DNA of 25,469 nucleotides, taken from Thermoplasmata archaeon M9B2D. GTDB taxonomy: Archaea; Thermoplasmatota; E2; DHVEG-1. The stretch is from the NCBI GenBank assembly GCA_002900555.1, contig MUGD01000014.1:1-25469 (forward strand). Direction: 5' to 3'. A program made the translations under genes and the position numbers. Under the pieces are notes generated by a model. It was not told the DNA's origin. It was given only the letters and a program-made list of their open reading frames with translations, and ran no database searches. Of the stretch, positions 13,981 through 21,869 are shown one piece after another (position 1 is the stretch's first letter; each line of letters begins with the position of its first letter).

Positions 13981-15009
13981 GTGAAAAAAAACATGACTGC
14001 AATCACCATCGCATGCCCCCTTTGCAAAAAAAATTTTTTAATCCAAGGGAACCCCGGTGAAAAAATCGACGTCACCTGTCCCACCTGCAAAACAAAAGGT
14101 GTTTTTCGACTGCCAACGGAAACACCCCTCAAACCATCAACAAAAGAAGAAAATATTCTTGCCATACAAAACCTGTCATTTACCTACCCAAAAGCAGAGA
14201 AAAAAGCAGTTGATGATGTCACGTTCCACATAAAAAAAGGGGAAATCTTTGGATTCCTTGGGCCAAACGGAGCTGGAAAAAGCACTACCCAAAAAGTCAT
14301 CATCGGACTTCTCAGAGGGTATAATGGAAGCATAGAACTTCTTGGAAAAAACCTAAAAAACTGGAAAAACGACCTCTACGAACACATTGGTGTCTGCTTC
14401 GAATTCCCCAACCATTACCAAAAACTCACTGCCCTTGAAAACCTCAAACTCTTCTCCTCATTCTATCCAAATACAACAGTTGACCCCCATGAACTCTTGG
14501 AAATGGTTGGCCTTGACAAAGAAGCAAACCAACGCGTCGGTTCGTTTTCAAAAGGCATGAAAACCAAACTGAACTTCATACGAGCACTCCTCAACAACCC
14601 ACAGATGCTGTTTCTTGACGAACCAACCACTGGTTTAGACCCAGTCAGCGCCCGTCAGATAAAAAACATCATCCATGAAAAAAAGAAAGAGGGAACCACA
14701 ATCTTCCTTACCACCCACAATATGAACGACGCTGACGAGCTTTGTGACCGCGTTGGCTTCATGGTTGATGGTCGATTAGCTCTTATAGAAAACCCGAAAG
14801 ACCTAAAACTGAAACATGGAAAAAAAATCGTACGAGTAGAATACATCAACAATGCAGAGATCACTTACCAGGAGTTCAGCTTAGCAAACCTTGGCTCAAA
14901 CACCACCTTTCTAAACCTCCTCAACAGCAGACAGGTCCAAACCATCCATACACAGGAAGCGACCCTTGACGACGTATTCATAAAAGTCACAGGAAGGCAG
15001 CTGAAATGA
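13981..15009 (+). CDS. ABC transporter ATPase with N-terminal zinc ribbon
   Basis: A 342-residue ATPase. Residues 12-36 form a zinc ribbon with two CxxC knuckles (CPLC at 12-15, CPTC at 33-36), followed by a short linker and then the ABC domain: Walker A GPNGAGKST (94-102), signature SKGMK (190-194, the shortened form seen in ABC-2 exporters), Walker B MLFLDE (209-214) and H-loop His246. It powers the two permeases encoded next, which resemble the fluoroquinolone-export type (Rv2686c-2688c family); the substrate here is unknown. The GTG at 13981 directly follows GGATGAGGAT; the ATG at 13993 is an alternative that would still keep the ribbon. The gene overlaps the next by ATGA. Confidence 0.9.
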   Translation: MKKNMTAITIACPLCKKNFLIQGNPGEKIDVTCPTCKTKGVFRLPTETPLKPSTKEENILAIQNLSFTYPKAEKKAVDDVTFHIKKGEIFGFLGPNGAGKSTTQKVIIGLLRGYNGSIELLGKNLKNWKNDLYEHIGVCFEFPNHYQKLTALENLKLFSSFYPNTTVDPHELLEMVGLDKEANQRVGSFSKGMKTKLNFIRALLNNPQMLFLDEPTTGLDPVSARQIKNIIHEKKKEGTTIFLTTHNMNDADELCDRVGFMVDGRLALIENPKDLKLKHGKKIVRVEYINNAEITYQEFSLANLGSNTTFLNLLNSRQVQTIHTQEATLDDVFIKVTGRQLK

Positions 15010-15707
15010 ACCAACTCCTCACCATGCTCAAATGGGAGATTGTCCTTCAATCACGGTACAAAATCATCTATATCGCCTTTGCAAGCGTCATACTTTACTA
15101 CCTTATGCTCGAAGCAGTACCGCTGATGAACTCTTTGGAAATGCGTACCACGTTTCTTTTTTTTGATCCAATGCTTATCGGTATCATGTTTGTGGGGGCG
15201 TTAGTTCTATTCGAAAAAACAGAAAACACGCTCCAAGCGCTCATTGTCACACCCGTACACATCAATACCTATTTCCTCTCAAAAATCATTTCACTTACCC
15301 TCTTGTCACTTATCACAGGCATCCTTTTTCTCCTTCTCACTGAAGGTTTTGATTTCAACATCATCTACTTTCTCACCGGCCTTATCCTTACATCTGTTCT
15401 CCTTATCCTTATAGGGTTCATCTTTGTCTCCCGATGCCGCAGTCTCAACGAATATCTTCTTATGATCATGTTGTCGTTCATCGTTCTTTTCCTCCCGCCA
15501 CTGCTGCATACCAGCCATATTTATGAAAATACCGTATTTTACCTGTGGCCGACCCAGGCTTCGTTCCTCCTGCTCAAAGGGACCTTCACTGAGATTGAGG
15601 TCATTGATACCGTCTACGCAGTGGTTTATCTCATCATCTGGATAGGGATATGTTACTACCTTGCACACAAAGCATTCTACAAGTACATCATCCAGGGGGG
15701 GACCTAA
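15006..15707 (+). CDS. ABC-2 type exporter permease subunit 1
   Basis: A 233-residue membrane protein with six hydrophobic segments, starting near residues 21-38 and ending at 212-226, and little else. It overlaps the ATPase gene by four bases (ATGA), with GGAAGG inside the ATPase gene as ribosome site. The layout of one ATPase and two unequal permeases matches fluoroquinolone-type exporters. The segment LVLFEKTENTLQALIVTPVH resembles the conserved ABC-2 loop (E-x-x-x-x-T-L). It probably forms a heterodimeric pore with the next gene product in the cytoplasmic membrane. Confidence 0.83.
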   Translation: MNQLLTMLKWEIVLQSRYKIIYIAFASVILYYLMLEAVPLMNSLEMRTTFLFFDPMLIGIMFVGALVLFEKTENTLQALIVTPVHINTYFLSKIISLTLLSLITGILFLLLTEGFDFNIIYFLTGLILTSVLLILIGFIFVSRCRSLNEYLLMIMLSFIVLFLPPLLHTSHIYENTVFYLWPTQASFLLLKGTFTEIEVIDTVYAVVYLIIWIGICYYLAHKAFYKYIIQGGT

Positions 15708-15709
15708 CC

Positions 15710-16420
15710 ATGGTATCCATCGTACAGCTCATGGTCAACGACATCCGTAACATCATCAGAGACCGTATCTTACTCTACTCCGCCTTTGTATTTCCCATTG
15801 TTTTAGTTATTCTCTGCCGACTCATCATCCCCTGGATATCTGACAACGTGTATGACCTCACCAGGTACTATTCACTTCTTTTCATGATGTTTGCTATTTT
15901 CTTCCCAATGATTTTCGGGTTCATCATCGCATTCCTCATCATGGACGAACGAGACGAAAACCTCCTCACGGTACTCCGAGTCATGCCGATATCACGAACC
16001 AGTTATCTTCTCTATCGCATCATCTTTATCATGTGCCTCTGCTTTGTTTTTATTTTCTTCTTCCCCCTTCTCTCCGGCTTAATAGACGTCTCCCTTATCG
16101 ATTTTTTCCCAATCGCTTTCCTGTTCACCCTGTTTGCTCCGGTTCTCGCACTCATCGTCAATAACTTCGCAAACAACAAAATCCAAGCGTTCGCGATTTT
16201 CAAGATGCTTGGCAGCGTCTTTTTCCTCCCCTTATTTTCCTTTTTTATCGCTGAGGATTGGAAATACGTCCTTGGCGTCATCCCAAACTTCTGGACATTT
16301 AATGCGTTAGATAAAATTCTGACGACCGGCAGCCAAGATGGAATCTACCTTGGTGTTGGATTTTTTGTCCATTTCATATACCTAGGAGTGCTCTTCTACC
16401 TATTCAATAAAAAATTCTAA
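15710..16420 (+). CDS. ABC-2 type exporter permease subunit 2
   Basis: A membrane protein of about 236 residues with six hydrophobic segments. The loop MDERDENLLTVLRVMPISRT after helix 2 is the characteristic ABC-2 coupling segment and aligns in position with KTENTLQALIVTPV in subunit 1. The ATG at 15710 follows a G-rich stretch and lies three bases after the stop of subunit 1. A longer frame from 15650 would overlap subunit 1 by 58 bases and has no ribosome site, so I reject it. It completes the exporter operon controlled from the divergent promoter at 13881-13980. Confidence 0.85.
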   Translation: MVSIVQLMVNDIRNIIRDRILLYSAFVFPIVLVILCRLIIPWISDNVYDLTRYYSLLFMMFAIFFPMIFGFIIAFLIMDERDENLLTVLRVMPISRTSYLLYRIIFIMCLCFVFIFFFPLLSGLIDVSLIDFFPIAFLFTLFAPVLALIVNNFANNKIQAFAIFKMLGSVFFLPLFSFFIAEDWKYVLGVIPNFWTFNALDKILTTGSQDGIYLGVGFFVHFIYLGVLFYLFNKKF

Positions 16421-16448
16421 AGAGAAAAGAATATGGAAGCATGATGCA

Positions 16449-16474
16449 CCTCTATACTAGAAAAAACAGAGAGG
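16449..16474 (+). terminator. Short hairpin plus T run after the exporter operon, overlapping a downstream promoter
   Basis: CCTCT (16449-16453) pairs with AGAGG (16470-16474), followed by TTTT. The same T run begins the TTTTATACC TATA-like box for the gene at 16505, so the hairpin could either end the exporter transcript or act at the next promoter. Confidence 0.35.
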
Positions 16475-16504
16475 TTTTATACCGCAAATGAGATAACATT
16501 GTCC

Positions 16505-17008
16505 ATGAGCAATACTGATTTTAAAATCACGACAAAGGAAGAGTTCTTATCCCTTTTTGGCAAAGCCTATTGGTTGGAAACACAGTTTGAGAACATCATG
16601 CAATGGCAGGCATATATGACGATCAAAAACGATATGTATCGAAACGCCTTGTTTCAAATCTCCCATGACTCTGAGAAACATAAAACAATTCTTACACAAC
16701 TGATCAACAATTTCAAAGATGTCACGGTGAACACCATCCAAGACTATTCCGGCCTTAAGGAAAAAGACATGGATTTTAAAGGAAAATGGGATGAAGAAAT
16801 CATCACAGAACTGCTAAAAAACGAGCACCTCGCCCTGGATGTCTATACGAAACTGCATACATATACAGATAAAGAATTCCTAAAAAAGATATGGAAAGGA
16901 AGTTCCTCTGACCAGTTTTTTAAAAACCTCGAGTTCTTGATAAAAGAGGAAGAGAAACATATCATGCTGCTCACACCGCTTGCCGGGAAACTCGAACGGA
17001 TTTTATAG
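16505..17008 (+). CDS. Ferritin-like four-helix protein, 167 aa
   Basis: Four amphipathic helices typical of ferritin-like/rubrerythrin-type proteins: YWLETQFENIMQWQAYMTI, ISHDSEKHKTILTQLIN, LLKNEHLALDVYTKLH and FLIKEEEKHIMLLTPL. The fourth helix has a proper ExxH (EEKH). The second reads SEKH, where the usual ExxH glutamate is replaced by Ser, so metal binding may be altered or use a neighbouring Asp/Glu. I cannot assign iron storage, peroxidase or another role. The ATG at 16505 lies about 26 bases after the TATA-like TTTTATACC and is probably leaderless; the in-frame TTG at 16499 is less likely. The gene converges with the aquaporin gene, with only 20 bases between. Confidence 0.7.
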   Translation: MSNTDFKITTKEEFLSLFGKAYWLETQFENIMQWQAYMTIKNDMYRNALFQISHDSEKHKTILTQLINNFKDVTVNTIQDYSGLKEKDMDFKGKWDEEIITELLKNEHLALDVYTKLHTYTDKEFLKKIWKGSSSDQFFKNLEFLIKEEEKHIMLLTPLAGKLERIL

Positions 17009-17028
17009 GAAACTCTTTCTTATTATTT

Positions 17029-17718
17029 TTATGTATTCGGTTGGGGTTTTTCAAAAAGATAACTCCAAAGCAGCGCAGCAAGAACACCCCCGAGAATAGG
17101 GGCAAGCCAAAAGAGCCACAGCTGCATCAACGCCTCCCCGCCAACATATACCGCTGGACCAAGGCTTCGCGCGGGATTCACAGAAGTGCCAGTGATAGGA
17201 ATCCCTACGATATGAACAAATGCCAGCGTAAAACCGATAGCAATACCAGCAAACCCCTTCGGTGCAGAGGCACTTGTGGATGCAAAGATGATAAAGACAA
17301 ACAAACCGGTAAGCACCAACTCAGCAATAAAACAAGCAAGAAGCGAATATCCAGCGGGGGAGAGCACGCCATAACCATTCGCCCCTAATCCATCAGCAGC
17401 TAAAAAATACCCATCCTGGCCTTGGGCAATCATCCAAAGAACCCCAGCAGCAACAACCGCACCGATGCACTGCATCACAATATATACAACAGCCTCCTTT
17501 GATTTTATCTTTCCAGCGACAAGCATTGATAGGGTTACTGCAGGGTTGACATGACAACCAGAGATGCCACCAATCGCATAAACCAAGGCAAGCAACGACA
17601 AACCAAATGCAAAGGCGATTCCAAGAAATCCGATATACGATCCTGCGATAACCGCGCTACCACAGCCTATAAAAACCAATACAAAAGTGCCGATACACTC
17701 GGCTAAATACTTCTTCAT
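17029..17718 (-). CDS. Aquaporin (MIP family, AqpZ-like)
   Basis: About 229 residues with six membrane helices and both NPA half-helix motifs: GCHVNPAVTLSM after helix 2 and GTSVNPARSLGPAV after helix 5. Arg after the second NPA and His in FVHIVGIPITGTSVNPARS are the selectivity-filter residues of water-type aquaporins; glycerol facilitators have Gly at the His position. The N-terminus MKKYLAECIGTFVLVFIGCG matches AqpZ, so I start at the ATG at 17718. GGTGAGA lies just before it, and the upstream TTG at 17730 adds only MWVR. A TATA-like TCATATATAG at about 17746-17755 suggests a very short leader. It likely serves osmotic water flux. Confidence 0.93.
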   Translation of the reverse strand: MKKYLAECIGTFVLVFIGCGSAVIAGSYIGFLGIAFAFGLSLLALVYAIGGISGCHVNPAVTLSMLVAGKIKSKEAVVYIVMQCIGAVVAAGVLWMIAQGQDGYFLAADGLGANGYGVLSPAGYSLLACFIAELVLTGLFVFIIFASTSASAPKGFAGIAIGFTLAFVHIVGIPITGTSVNPARSLGPAVYVGGEALMQLWLFWLAPILGGVLAALLWSYLFEKPQPNT

Positions 17719-17773
17719 TCTCACCCACAATCGTCGATATCTGGTAGGCTATATATGAAGATGACTCTTTTTT

Positions 17774-17785
17774 AAAAAAAAAAAA
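17774..17785 (-). terminator. Poly-T terminator (T12) after the 118-aa membrane protein gene
   Basis: The minus strand has twelve T in a row, 15 bases past the stop codon at 17800, followed by A6 (T6 on the plus strand, 17768-17773). This is a strong archaeal-type terminator separating the gene from the aquaporin promoter. Confidence 0.6.
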
Positions 17786-17799
17786 TATTGGATTTTGAA

Positions 17800-18156
17800 T
17801 TAGACCAATATATCAAGCACGCCAAGAATTCCGACTATTAGGACGATAATTCCAATTATTCCCTGGAATCCACCGAGCCATTTAGCGAATTTCTCTAATG
17901 ATTTCCCGATTGCTGGTATAGCAGGTAATATTCCAACAATCATGATGAAACCAGCAAGTATTGCAACAATACTTTCTATTCCCCATCCCAATGTGCCTTC
18001 AATAACTATTGCATACAAGACATAAAGTATTATAATAATACCAATTATTGTATCAAAGCTGCCTAACCATTTTGCGAATTTTTGCAGGCTTGGGACTGCG
18101 TCTAAAAAACTCACGCAGAGTATCAAACCAGCTACAAGATTTAACCACTCTATCAT
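17800..18156 (-). CDS. Four-helix membrane protein with internal duplication, 118 aa
   Basis: No family recognised. Four hydrophobic helices form two repeats. Each half ends in the same module: SLQKFAKWLGSFDTIIGIII in the first and SLEKFAKWLGGFQGIIGIIV in the second, each following a hydrophobic helix and an A-V-P or A-I-P turn. The amphipathic FAKWLG segment probably lies at the membrane surface. A tandem-duplicated scaffold or a small channel is possible, but this is inference. GGTGGTG precedes the ATG, and a TATA-like TATTTAAGG at about 18205-18213 serves it. Transcription ends at the T12 run downstream. Confidence 0.7.
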   Translation of the reverse strand: MIEWLNLVAGLILCVSFLDAVPSLQKFAKWLGSFDTIIGIIIILYVLYAIVIEGTLGWGIESIVAILAGFIMIVGILPAIPAIGKSLEKFAKWLGGFQGIIGIIVLIVGILGVLDILV

Positions 18157-18303
18157 CTTTCTTCACACCACCTACATTTTTTTGATAAACAAAAAACAGT
18201 TGTTTCCTTAAATACGTTTCTGTATTATTTACAAAAAATCTGATATAAGTTTTTTCTCATATTAGTTTTTATCTGAAAACTCATTTAAAAAACAATGAAT
18301 CGC

Positions 18304-18579
18304 TTAGAGTCTGAACTCCGGACTGTTCTTGAAAAGCTCCAGGTACAGTTTCATAAATTTCTCCACGTATCCCTGAGCAGGAGGGGTAGTGCAATAAACC
18401 ATCTTGCCTTTTTCCACGGTCTGAGCAAGATATCCCTTTGAAACGAGGAAATCGATATACTCCTGTCCGATTTTCGAGTTCAGGTTACAACGTTGGATTA
18501 TCTGTGTAATCAACCGGGGGGTTTTGCAGTAGGTCAGTATCTCCCAATAGATCTCATAGGGAGTCCGTCGATTGTTCAC
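18304..18579 (-). CDS. Archaeal winged-helix DNA-binding protein, 91 aa
   Basis: A small winged-helix protein of the ArnR1-like archaeal type. The order is helix RTPYEIYWEILTYC, helix RLITQIIQRCNLNSK, recognition helix IGQEYIDFLVSKGYLAQ, then the wing KGKMVYCTTPPAQGYVEKF and a C-terminal helix LYLELFKNS that probably dimerises. It starts inside the end of the upstream four-helix membrane protein gene (ATGA overlap), so the two are translationally coupled. A membrane-linked transcription switch is plausible. A T6 run at about 18287-18292 follows the stop codon. Confidence 0.8.
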   Translation of the reverse strand: MNNRRTPYEIYWEILTYCKTPRLITQIIQRCNLNSKIGQEYIDFLVSKGYLAQTVEKGKMVYCTTPPAQGYVEKFMKLYLELFKNSPEFRL

Positions 18580-19223
18580 GAGTGTTCCTCCATAAATGAA
18601 GCTATGTTTCTCCCCACATCCTCGCTTTTCAGTACCCGTTCATCCCAACACACTGCGTATTTATGGAAAGAAGAAGGAAGGAAAAAACCGACAACTCCCA
18701 TGATACAACTTACAAGTATTCCTCCTATGGCAGGAGCTAGCTCAACAGAGCCTGAATTTACATTAATAGCGAGAAGAATAGTTTGGATGAGAGCATTTGC
18801 AAGAAAGCAGATTCCTGCGATTTTACTACCGAGAATCATACGTTTTATCTGTGGTCGTTCTTCCCTATATAAGCCAATGAGACGAATAATACGTTCAGTA
18901 AGTTTCTCACCCACAAAGTTTTTTTCCCCATCCTTTTCTTCTTGTATTTCCTCGAACTTACTCAGAACCTCAGCATTTGAGATGACAAACCAGAACGCAA
19001 AAACTGCGACAACCAGGCTGATTGCAATGTTTGAGAGCAAATTGAAAAGATTTAGCGAATCATTCGTGCTTATCAACGATAGCGCGTTCACTGTAAGAGA
19101 GGAAATTGCAAACGCCAGTGCGATACCACCAAAGGCAATACTCATCACGTTGAGAGCCATGAAGTGCTTCATTTCTTTCTTTATTTTTGTTTCTGTGTTG
19201 GTTAACTCCAAATCCATTTCCAT
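18576..19223 (-). CDS. Four-helix membrane protein coupled to a winged-helix gene, 215 aa
   Basis: Two helix pairs (about residues 25-50 and 60-85, then 130-150 and 165-185) with an acidic cytoplasm-like segment between them (SKFEEIQEEKDGEKNFVGEK) and soluble tails. The N-terminal MEMDLELTNTETKIKKEMKH looks helical. No family recognised. GGTGAT precedes the ATG at 19223 by six to seven bases. It overlaps the winged-helix gene by ATGA, and this pairing suggests the membrane protein sequesters or signals to the regulator. The upstream gap 19224-19473 contains a TATA-like stretch near 19410-19420 that may serve both directions, and no convincing gene. Confidence 0.72.
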   Translation of the reverse strand: MEMDLELTNTETKIKKEMKHFMALNVMSIAFGGIALAFAISSLTVNALSLISTNDSLNLFNLLSNIAISLVVAVFAFWFVISNAEVLSKFEEIQEEKDGEKNFVGEKLTERIIRLIGLYREERPQIKRMILGSKIAGICFLANALIQTILLAINVNSGSVELAPAIGGILVSCIMGVVGFFLPSSFHKYAVCWDERVLKSEDVGRNIASFMEEHS

Positions 19224-19473
19224 TTTTTATCACCAGTAATATGTATATCACGTGAATCATTAGAGGTTTCCGAAACATTGTTCCATACAATTGTTCTAGT
19301 ATCTTGTGTATTACGTAGGCAGATAACAAATAGAAGAATATCATATTGTTCTTCTGGCGCCATTTGAGAGACCTCAAGGGAGAATACGACAAAAGAGAAA
19401 ACAAAAACGGTGAAATATATAGACAAAAAATTTATGAATTCTTACCGAATCTCTATCCGTAGGAGAGAGAAAT

Positions 19474-19749
19474 ATGGTTTCTGATGAGGAACTAATGGAA
19501 ATTGCAAGAAAACAAGCGAAAGACAAGACAGGTTTCTATATCCATTTCGCCTGCTATGTGGTGGTGAACATAGGACTGTTCGTCTTTTTTTGGCCGGTAG
19601 TAAATGGAGTAAATGATCTTGTTCCAATCATGTTTGGCCCATTGTTTGGATGGGGAGTTGGAATCGTAGCACATTTTGTCAGCGTTTTTGCTGGAGCAAG
19701 CGAGCAGCGAGTGCAGAAGGAGTTTAAGAAATTAAAAGAACAAAAATAA
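19474..19749 (+). CDS. 2TM domain protein, 91 aa
   Basis: Matches the 2TM domain plan: a charged N-terminal helix (MVSDEELMEIARKQAKDKTG), then FYIHFACYVVVNIGLFVFFW, a short loop, and FGPLFGWGVGIVAHFVSVFA, with a basic tail (EFKKLKEQK). The WGxGxxxHxxxVF motif in helix 2 is typical; in bacteria the domain is often attached to histidine kinases, but here it stands alone. GGAGAGAG precedes the ATG. It is divergent from the winged-helix and membrane-protein pair and may share a promoter region with it. Confidence 0.85.
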   Translation: MVSDEELMEIARKQAKDKTGFYIHFACYVVVNIGLFVFFWPVVNGVNDLVPIMFGPLFGWGVGIVAHFVSVFAGASEQRVQKEFKKLKEQK

Positions 19750-19811
19750 GACTAACAACGATACATATTGCTAATCACGATTCAGATTCAATGAAGAGAA
19801 GATTCTCTGTT

Positions 19812-20468
19812 TTATACAACTTCGTAGACGAACCAGACATACTGTTGTTCCATCGGCTGACATTTCACTAATCGTAGCGTACGATTGTTCTGAATGCCAC
19901 TAAACATATGATAGGCATTCTTGCCAACGATGACCGGATGAACAAGCAAGCTTATCTCATCAACCAAGTCTTGCTCAAGCAGAAGATTCCCAAGAATTCT
20001 CCCAGTATCAGTTACAACGGTCTTCACGGAATATTCCTGGGATAGAAACAGAAGTGCTTGTCGCAGATCAACGCAATCGTGTCCGAGACAATGATATGTA
20101 TATTGCCGTTTGTCCAGATAACGAAGATAGCGCGGGGGGGTCTTTTTTGAAGTCAGTATGATTATTTCTCGGCATAGCTCAAAGCGCCTGCAGGTATGTA
20201 ATATTCCTTCCAATTTCCCCTTGGTGTCGATAATCACCCATGCGGGGAGATGCTTATCCCGCTTTGGTTTCTGAAAATCAGAAAGTTCCTCCTGAGGAAC
20301 ACCGTCTCCATACAATGCTACACCTGCTGTGATGGTGTTCGAACCGATCAAATGGATATCCGGCTTATACCATCCAGCGATCTGATAATGCAGTTCCATG
20401 TTCGGCTCAAAAGAAGTAAGTGAACCATCGATGCTTATCGAATTATGCAGGATTAGTTTTGGCATCAT
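19812..20468 (-). CDS. RibD C-terminal/DHFR-like reductase family protein
   Basis: A DHFR-fold protein of about 218 residues. The N-terminal strand PKLILHNSISIDGSL corresponds to the RibD_C/DHFR opening, and the C-terminal DTGRILGNLLLEQDLVDEIS followed by LLVHPVIVG is the classic RibD_C ending that binds NADPH. A single-domain protein without the deaminase domain could be a riboflavin-pathway reductase or a general oxidoreductase; archaeal RibD-type reductases are about this size. I begin at the paired ATGs near 20468; an upstream frame from 20510 adds a basic stretch with no ribosome site. It is the last gene of a five-gene minus-strand cluster (to 22323). Confidence 0.78.
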   Translation of the reverse strand: MMPKLILHNSISIDGSLTSFEPNMELHYQIAGWYKPDIHLIGSNTITAGVALYGDGVPQEELSDFQKPKRDKHLPAWVIIDTKGKLEGILHTCRRFELCREIIILTSKKTPPRYLRYLDKRQYTYHCLGHDCVDLRQALLFLSQEYSVKTVVTDTGRILGNLLLEQDLVDEISLLVHPVIVGKNAYHMFSGIQNNRTLRLVKCQPMEQQYVWFVYEVV

Positions 20469-20490
20469 GAGACAACACCGATATGAACGG

Positions 20491-20960
20491 TTACGTGACC
20501 GACGCAACAATCACCACGTAGTTTTTCCCATATTTCTTCGCACATTTCGGACACGTGGTATACCACATGTACCATTTCGAAATCTGTACCCCTTACTTGA
20601 CGCGAACTGCTCAAAATCCTTGCACCATTTTCCAGTATCTTGAAACGGACCTTCGTAGACTTTACTTAGGAACTTCCCGCTTAACGTTATATTCTCTACA
20701 TCAGGGACTTGCTTATCAACCGCAAGATACACATTCATATTCCACTTCGATGTATGTTCTGATAAGCAGACCTGGTCCGTGGTCGTGGCAGTAGCATTCC
20801 GTACTTTTTCATCAAGTCTTCTCATAACCGTTCCAAAATTCAAAGGTATATGAAGAAACGTGGTAACGGTGTCCTTTATGAATCTCTTCTGGTTCCATTC
20901 AAACAACCTGCCATCCCAAGGTGTGGGATCAAATTTCGGGCAACATTCATTTTCGTTCAT
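20491..20960 (-). pseudogene. GyrI-like small-molecule-binding protein, frameshifted near its C-terminus
   Basis: The first ~125 residues match the GyrI-like hydrolase family that begins ECCPKFDPTPWDGRLFEW and contains FLHIPLNFG and NITLSGKFLSKVYEGPF. At the run of three T (20580-20582, minus strand) the frame breaks. In the frame as read, a basic, unrelated tail ends at 20511. In the next frame the expected family ending appears, SKWYMWYTTCPKCAKKYGKN followed by YVVIVASV, with a stop at 20491-20493. One extra T restores the gene to about 155 residues. The lost part includes the CPKC pair, which may bind metal. GAGGTG overlaps the stop of the upstream gene, so the genes are coupled. A sequencing slip is possible. 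Confidence 0.78.
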
Positions 20961-20962
20961 TG

Positions 20963-21460
20963 TTACACCTCTATGATATATCTCTTATAATCCTTTACGA
21001 AAAATTTCTTTCCTTTTTTCTGTATGGTAAATCCTTCTTCTTTTAGTTTGGTTTTCTGAGCAAGCGCACCACCAGGGTATTTTTCGTTTAAGGAGCCATC
21101 TGCCTTTACCGTACGCCAATAAGGAATATGTAGGGATGTCCCCTGGTCTATCGCTTCTTTTTCTGCATTTGCTGCAGTCATGATAAAAATCCCAGTTGTC
21201 AGAGAACAGCATGCTGGAACATGATGGTTTTTAGCTATCCGCTTACAAATATCGACAAGCGTAATAAGCTTGCCTTTCGGAACCTGTTTCATGAGGGCAA
21301 CGATTTCATGTGGGTTTACCAAAACAACATCGTCGCCTACATCAGCACCCATCCTATGAACCGCGTTGTAACATGGGAAACTTTTCTGTAGCTTCAAGAC
21401 CTTCGGCAACCCTGGTTTATCAGCAAGTTTCTCCTGCCAGGTCTTCCGTTTGTACCCCAT
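20963..21460 (-). CDS. MGMT/ATL-family DNA-binding protein, 165 aa
   Basis: The C-terminal two-thirds has the O6-alkylguanine-DNA methyltransferase DNA-binding fold: VPKGKLITLVDICKRIAK, a central helix, and IPYWRTVKADGSLNEKYPGG followed by LKEEGFTI. In active MGMT the motif is PCHRV with the acceptor Cys; here it is PYWRT, so no methyl acceptor is present, as in alkyltransferase-like (ATL) proteins that flag damaged bases for repair. Other members of this ~165-residue group also have PYWRT and the N-terminal WQEKLADKPGLPKV. It follows the upstream DUF3795 gene by only a few bases in the same apparent operon. Confidence 0.85.
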   Translation of the reverse strand: MGYKRKTWQEKLADKPGLPKVLKLQKSFPCYNAVHRMGADVGDDVVLVNPHEIVALMKQVPKGKLITLVDICKRIAKNHHVPACCSLTTGIFIMTAANAEKEAIDQGTSLHIPYWRTVKADGSLNEKYPGGALAQKTKLKEEGFTIQKKGKKFFVKDYKRYIIEV

Positions 21461-21464
21461 GAAA

Positions 21465-21869
21465 TCACCGTGCCTTTCGTAGTTTCTTCAATTCCCTTCT
21501 TCCTTCATAGGGACGAAAGAATATGGCATACTCCTCTGATGAAATATGCCTAGGATATTTCCTTTTAATCTCATCAAGGATGTCTGCACGCGATTTGAGC
21601 ATGTCGCAGGATTCAAAGAGATCACAGAACGAGCAATTCTGTAGATGTTTGCTTAGAGCACAGGGTCGAACAGGACACCCGGTATCCAAATGATCTCCCG
21701 TCTCACCACAACCCACACAGATGATGCGTTCTTCAGGGACATCAAAACCATAAAAAGTGTTCCATCCCTTTCGTATGGCTGTTCTATCGATGAGTTTGTC
21801 TTTATTTTTCACAAAAGCAGGGCAGATATCACATCTGTACCCACAGAACGCAACCTGTTTTTTACTCAT
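21465..21869 (-). CDS. DUF3795 protein (cysteine-rich), 134 aa
   Basis: A DUF3795 protein: FCGYRCDICPAFVKN opens the domain, followed by ICVGCGETGDHLDTGCPVRPC and CSFCDLFESCDM, all Cys pairs expected to bind zinc or an iron-sulfur cluster. The C-terminal helix ends in a basic tail. The function of the family is unknown. Its start overlaps the end of the upstream paralog by eight bases, so the two are translationally coupled. Confidence 0.87.
   Translation of the reverse strand: MSKKQVAFCGYRCDICPAFVKNKDKLIDRTAIRKGWNTFYGFDVPEERIICVGCGETGDHLDTGCPVRPCALSKHLQNCSFCDLFESCDMLKSRADILDEIKRKYPRHISSEEYAIFFRPYEGRRELKKLRKAR

Noticed and set aside
15650..15709. 20-residue N-terminal extension of exporter permease 2
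   Set aside because: It would overlap permease 1 and lacks a ribosome site; the G-rich site before 15710 decides the start.
19202..19426. Minus-strand open frame of 74 codons upstream of the four-helix membrane protein
   Set aside because: It overlaps the start of that gene, has no ribosome site and no recognisable domain, and spans the promoter region.
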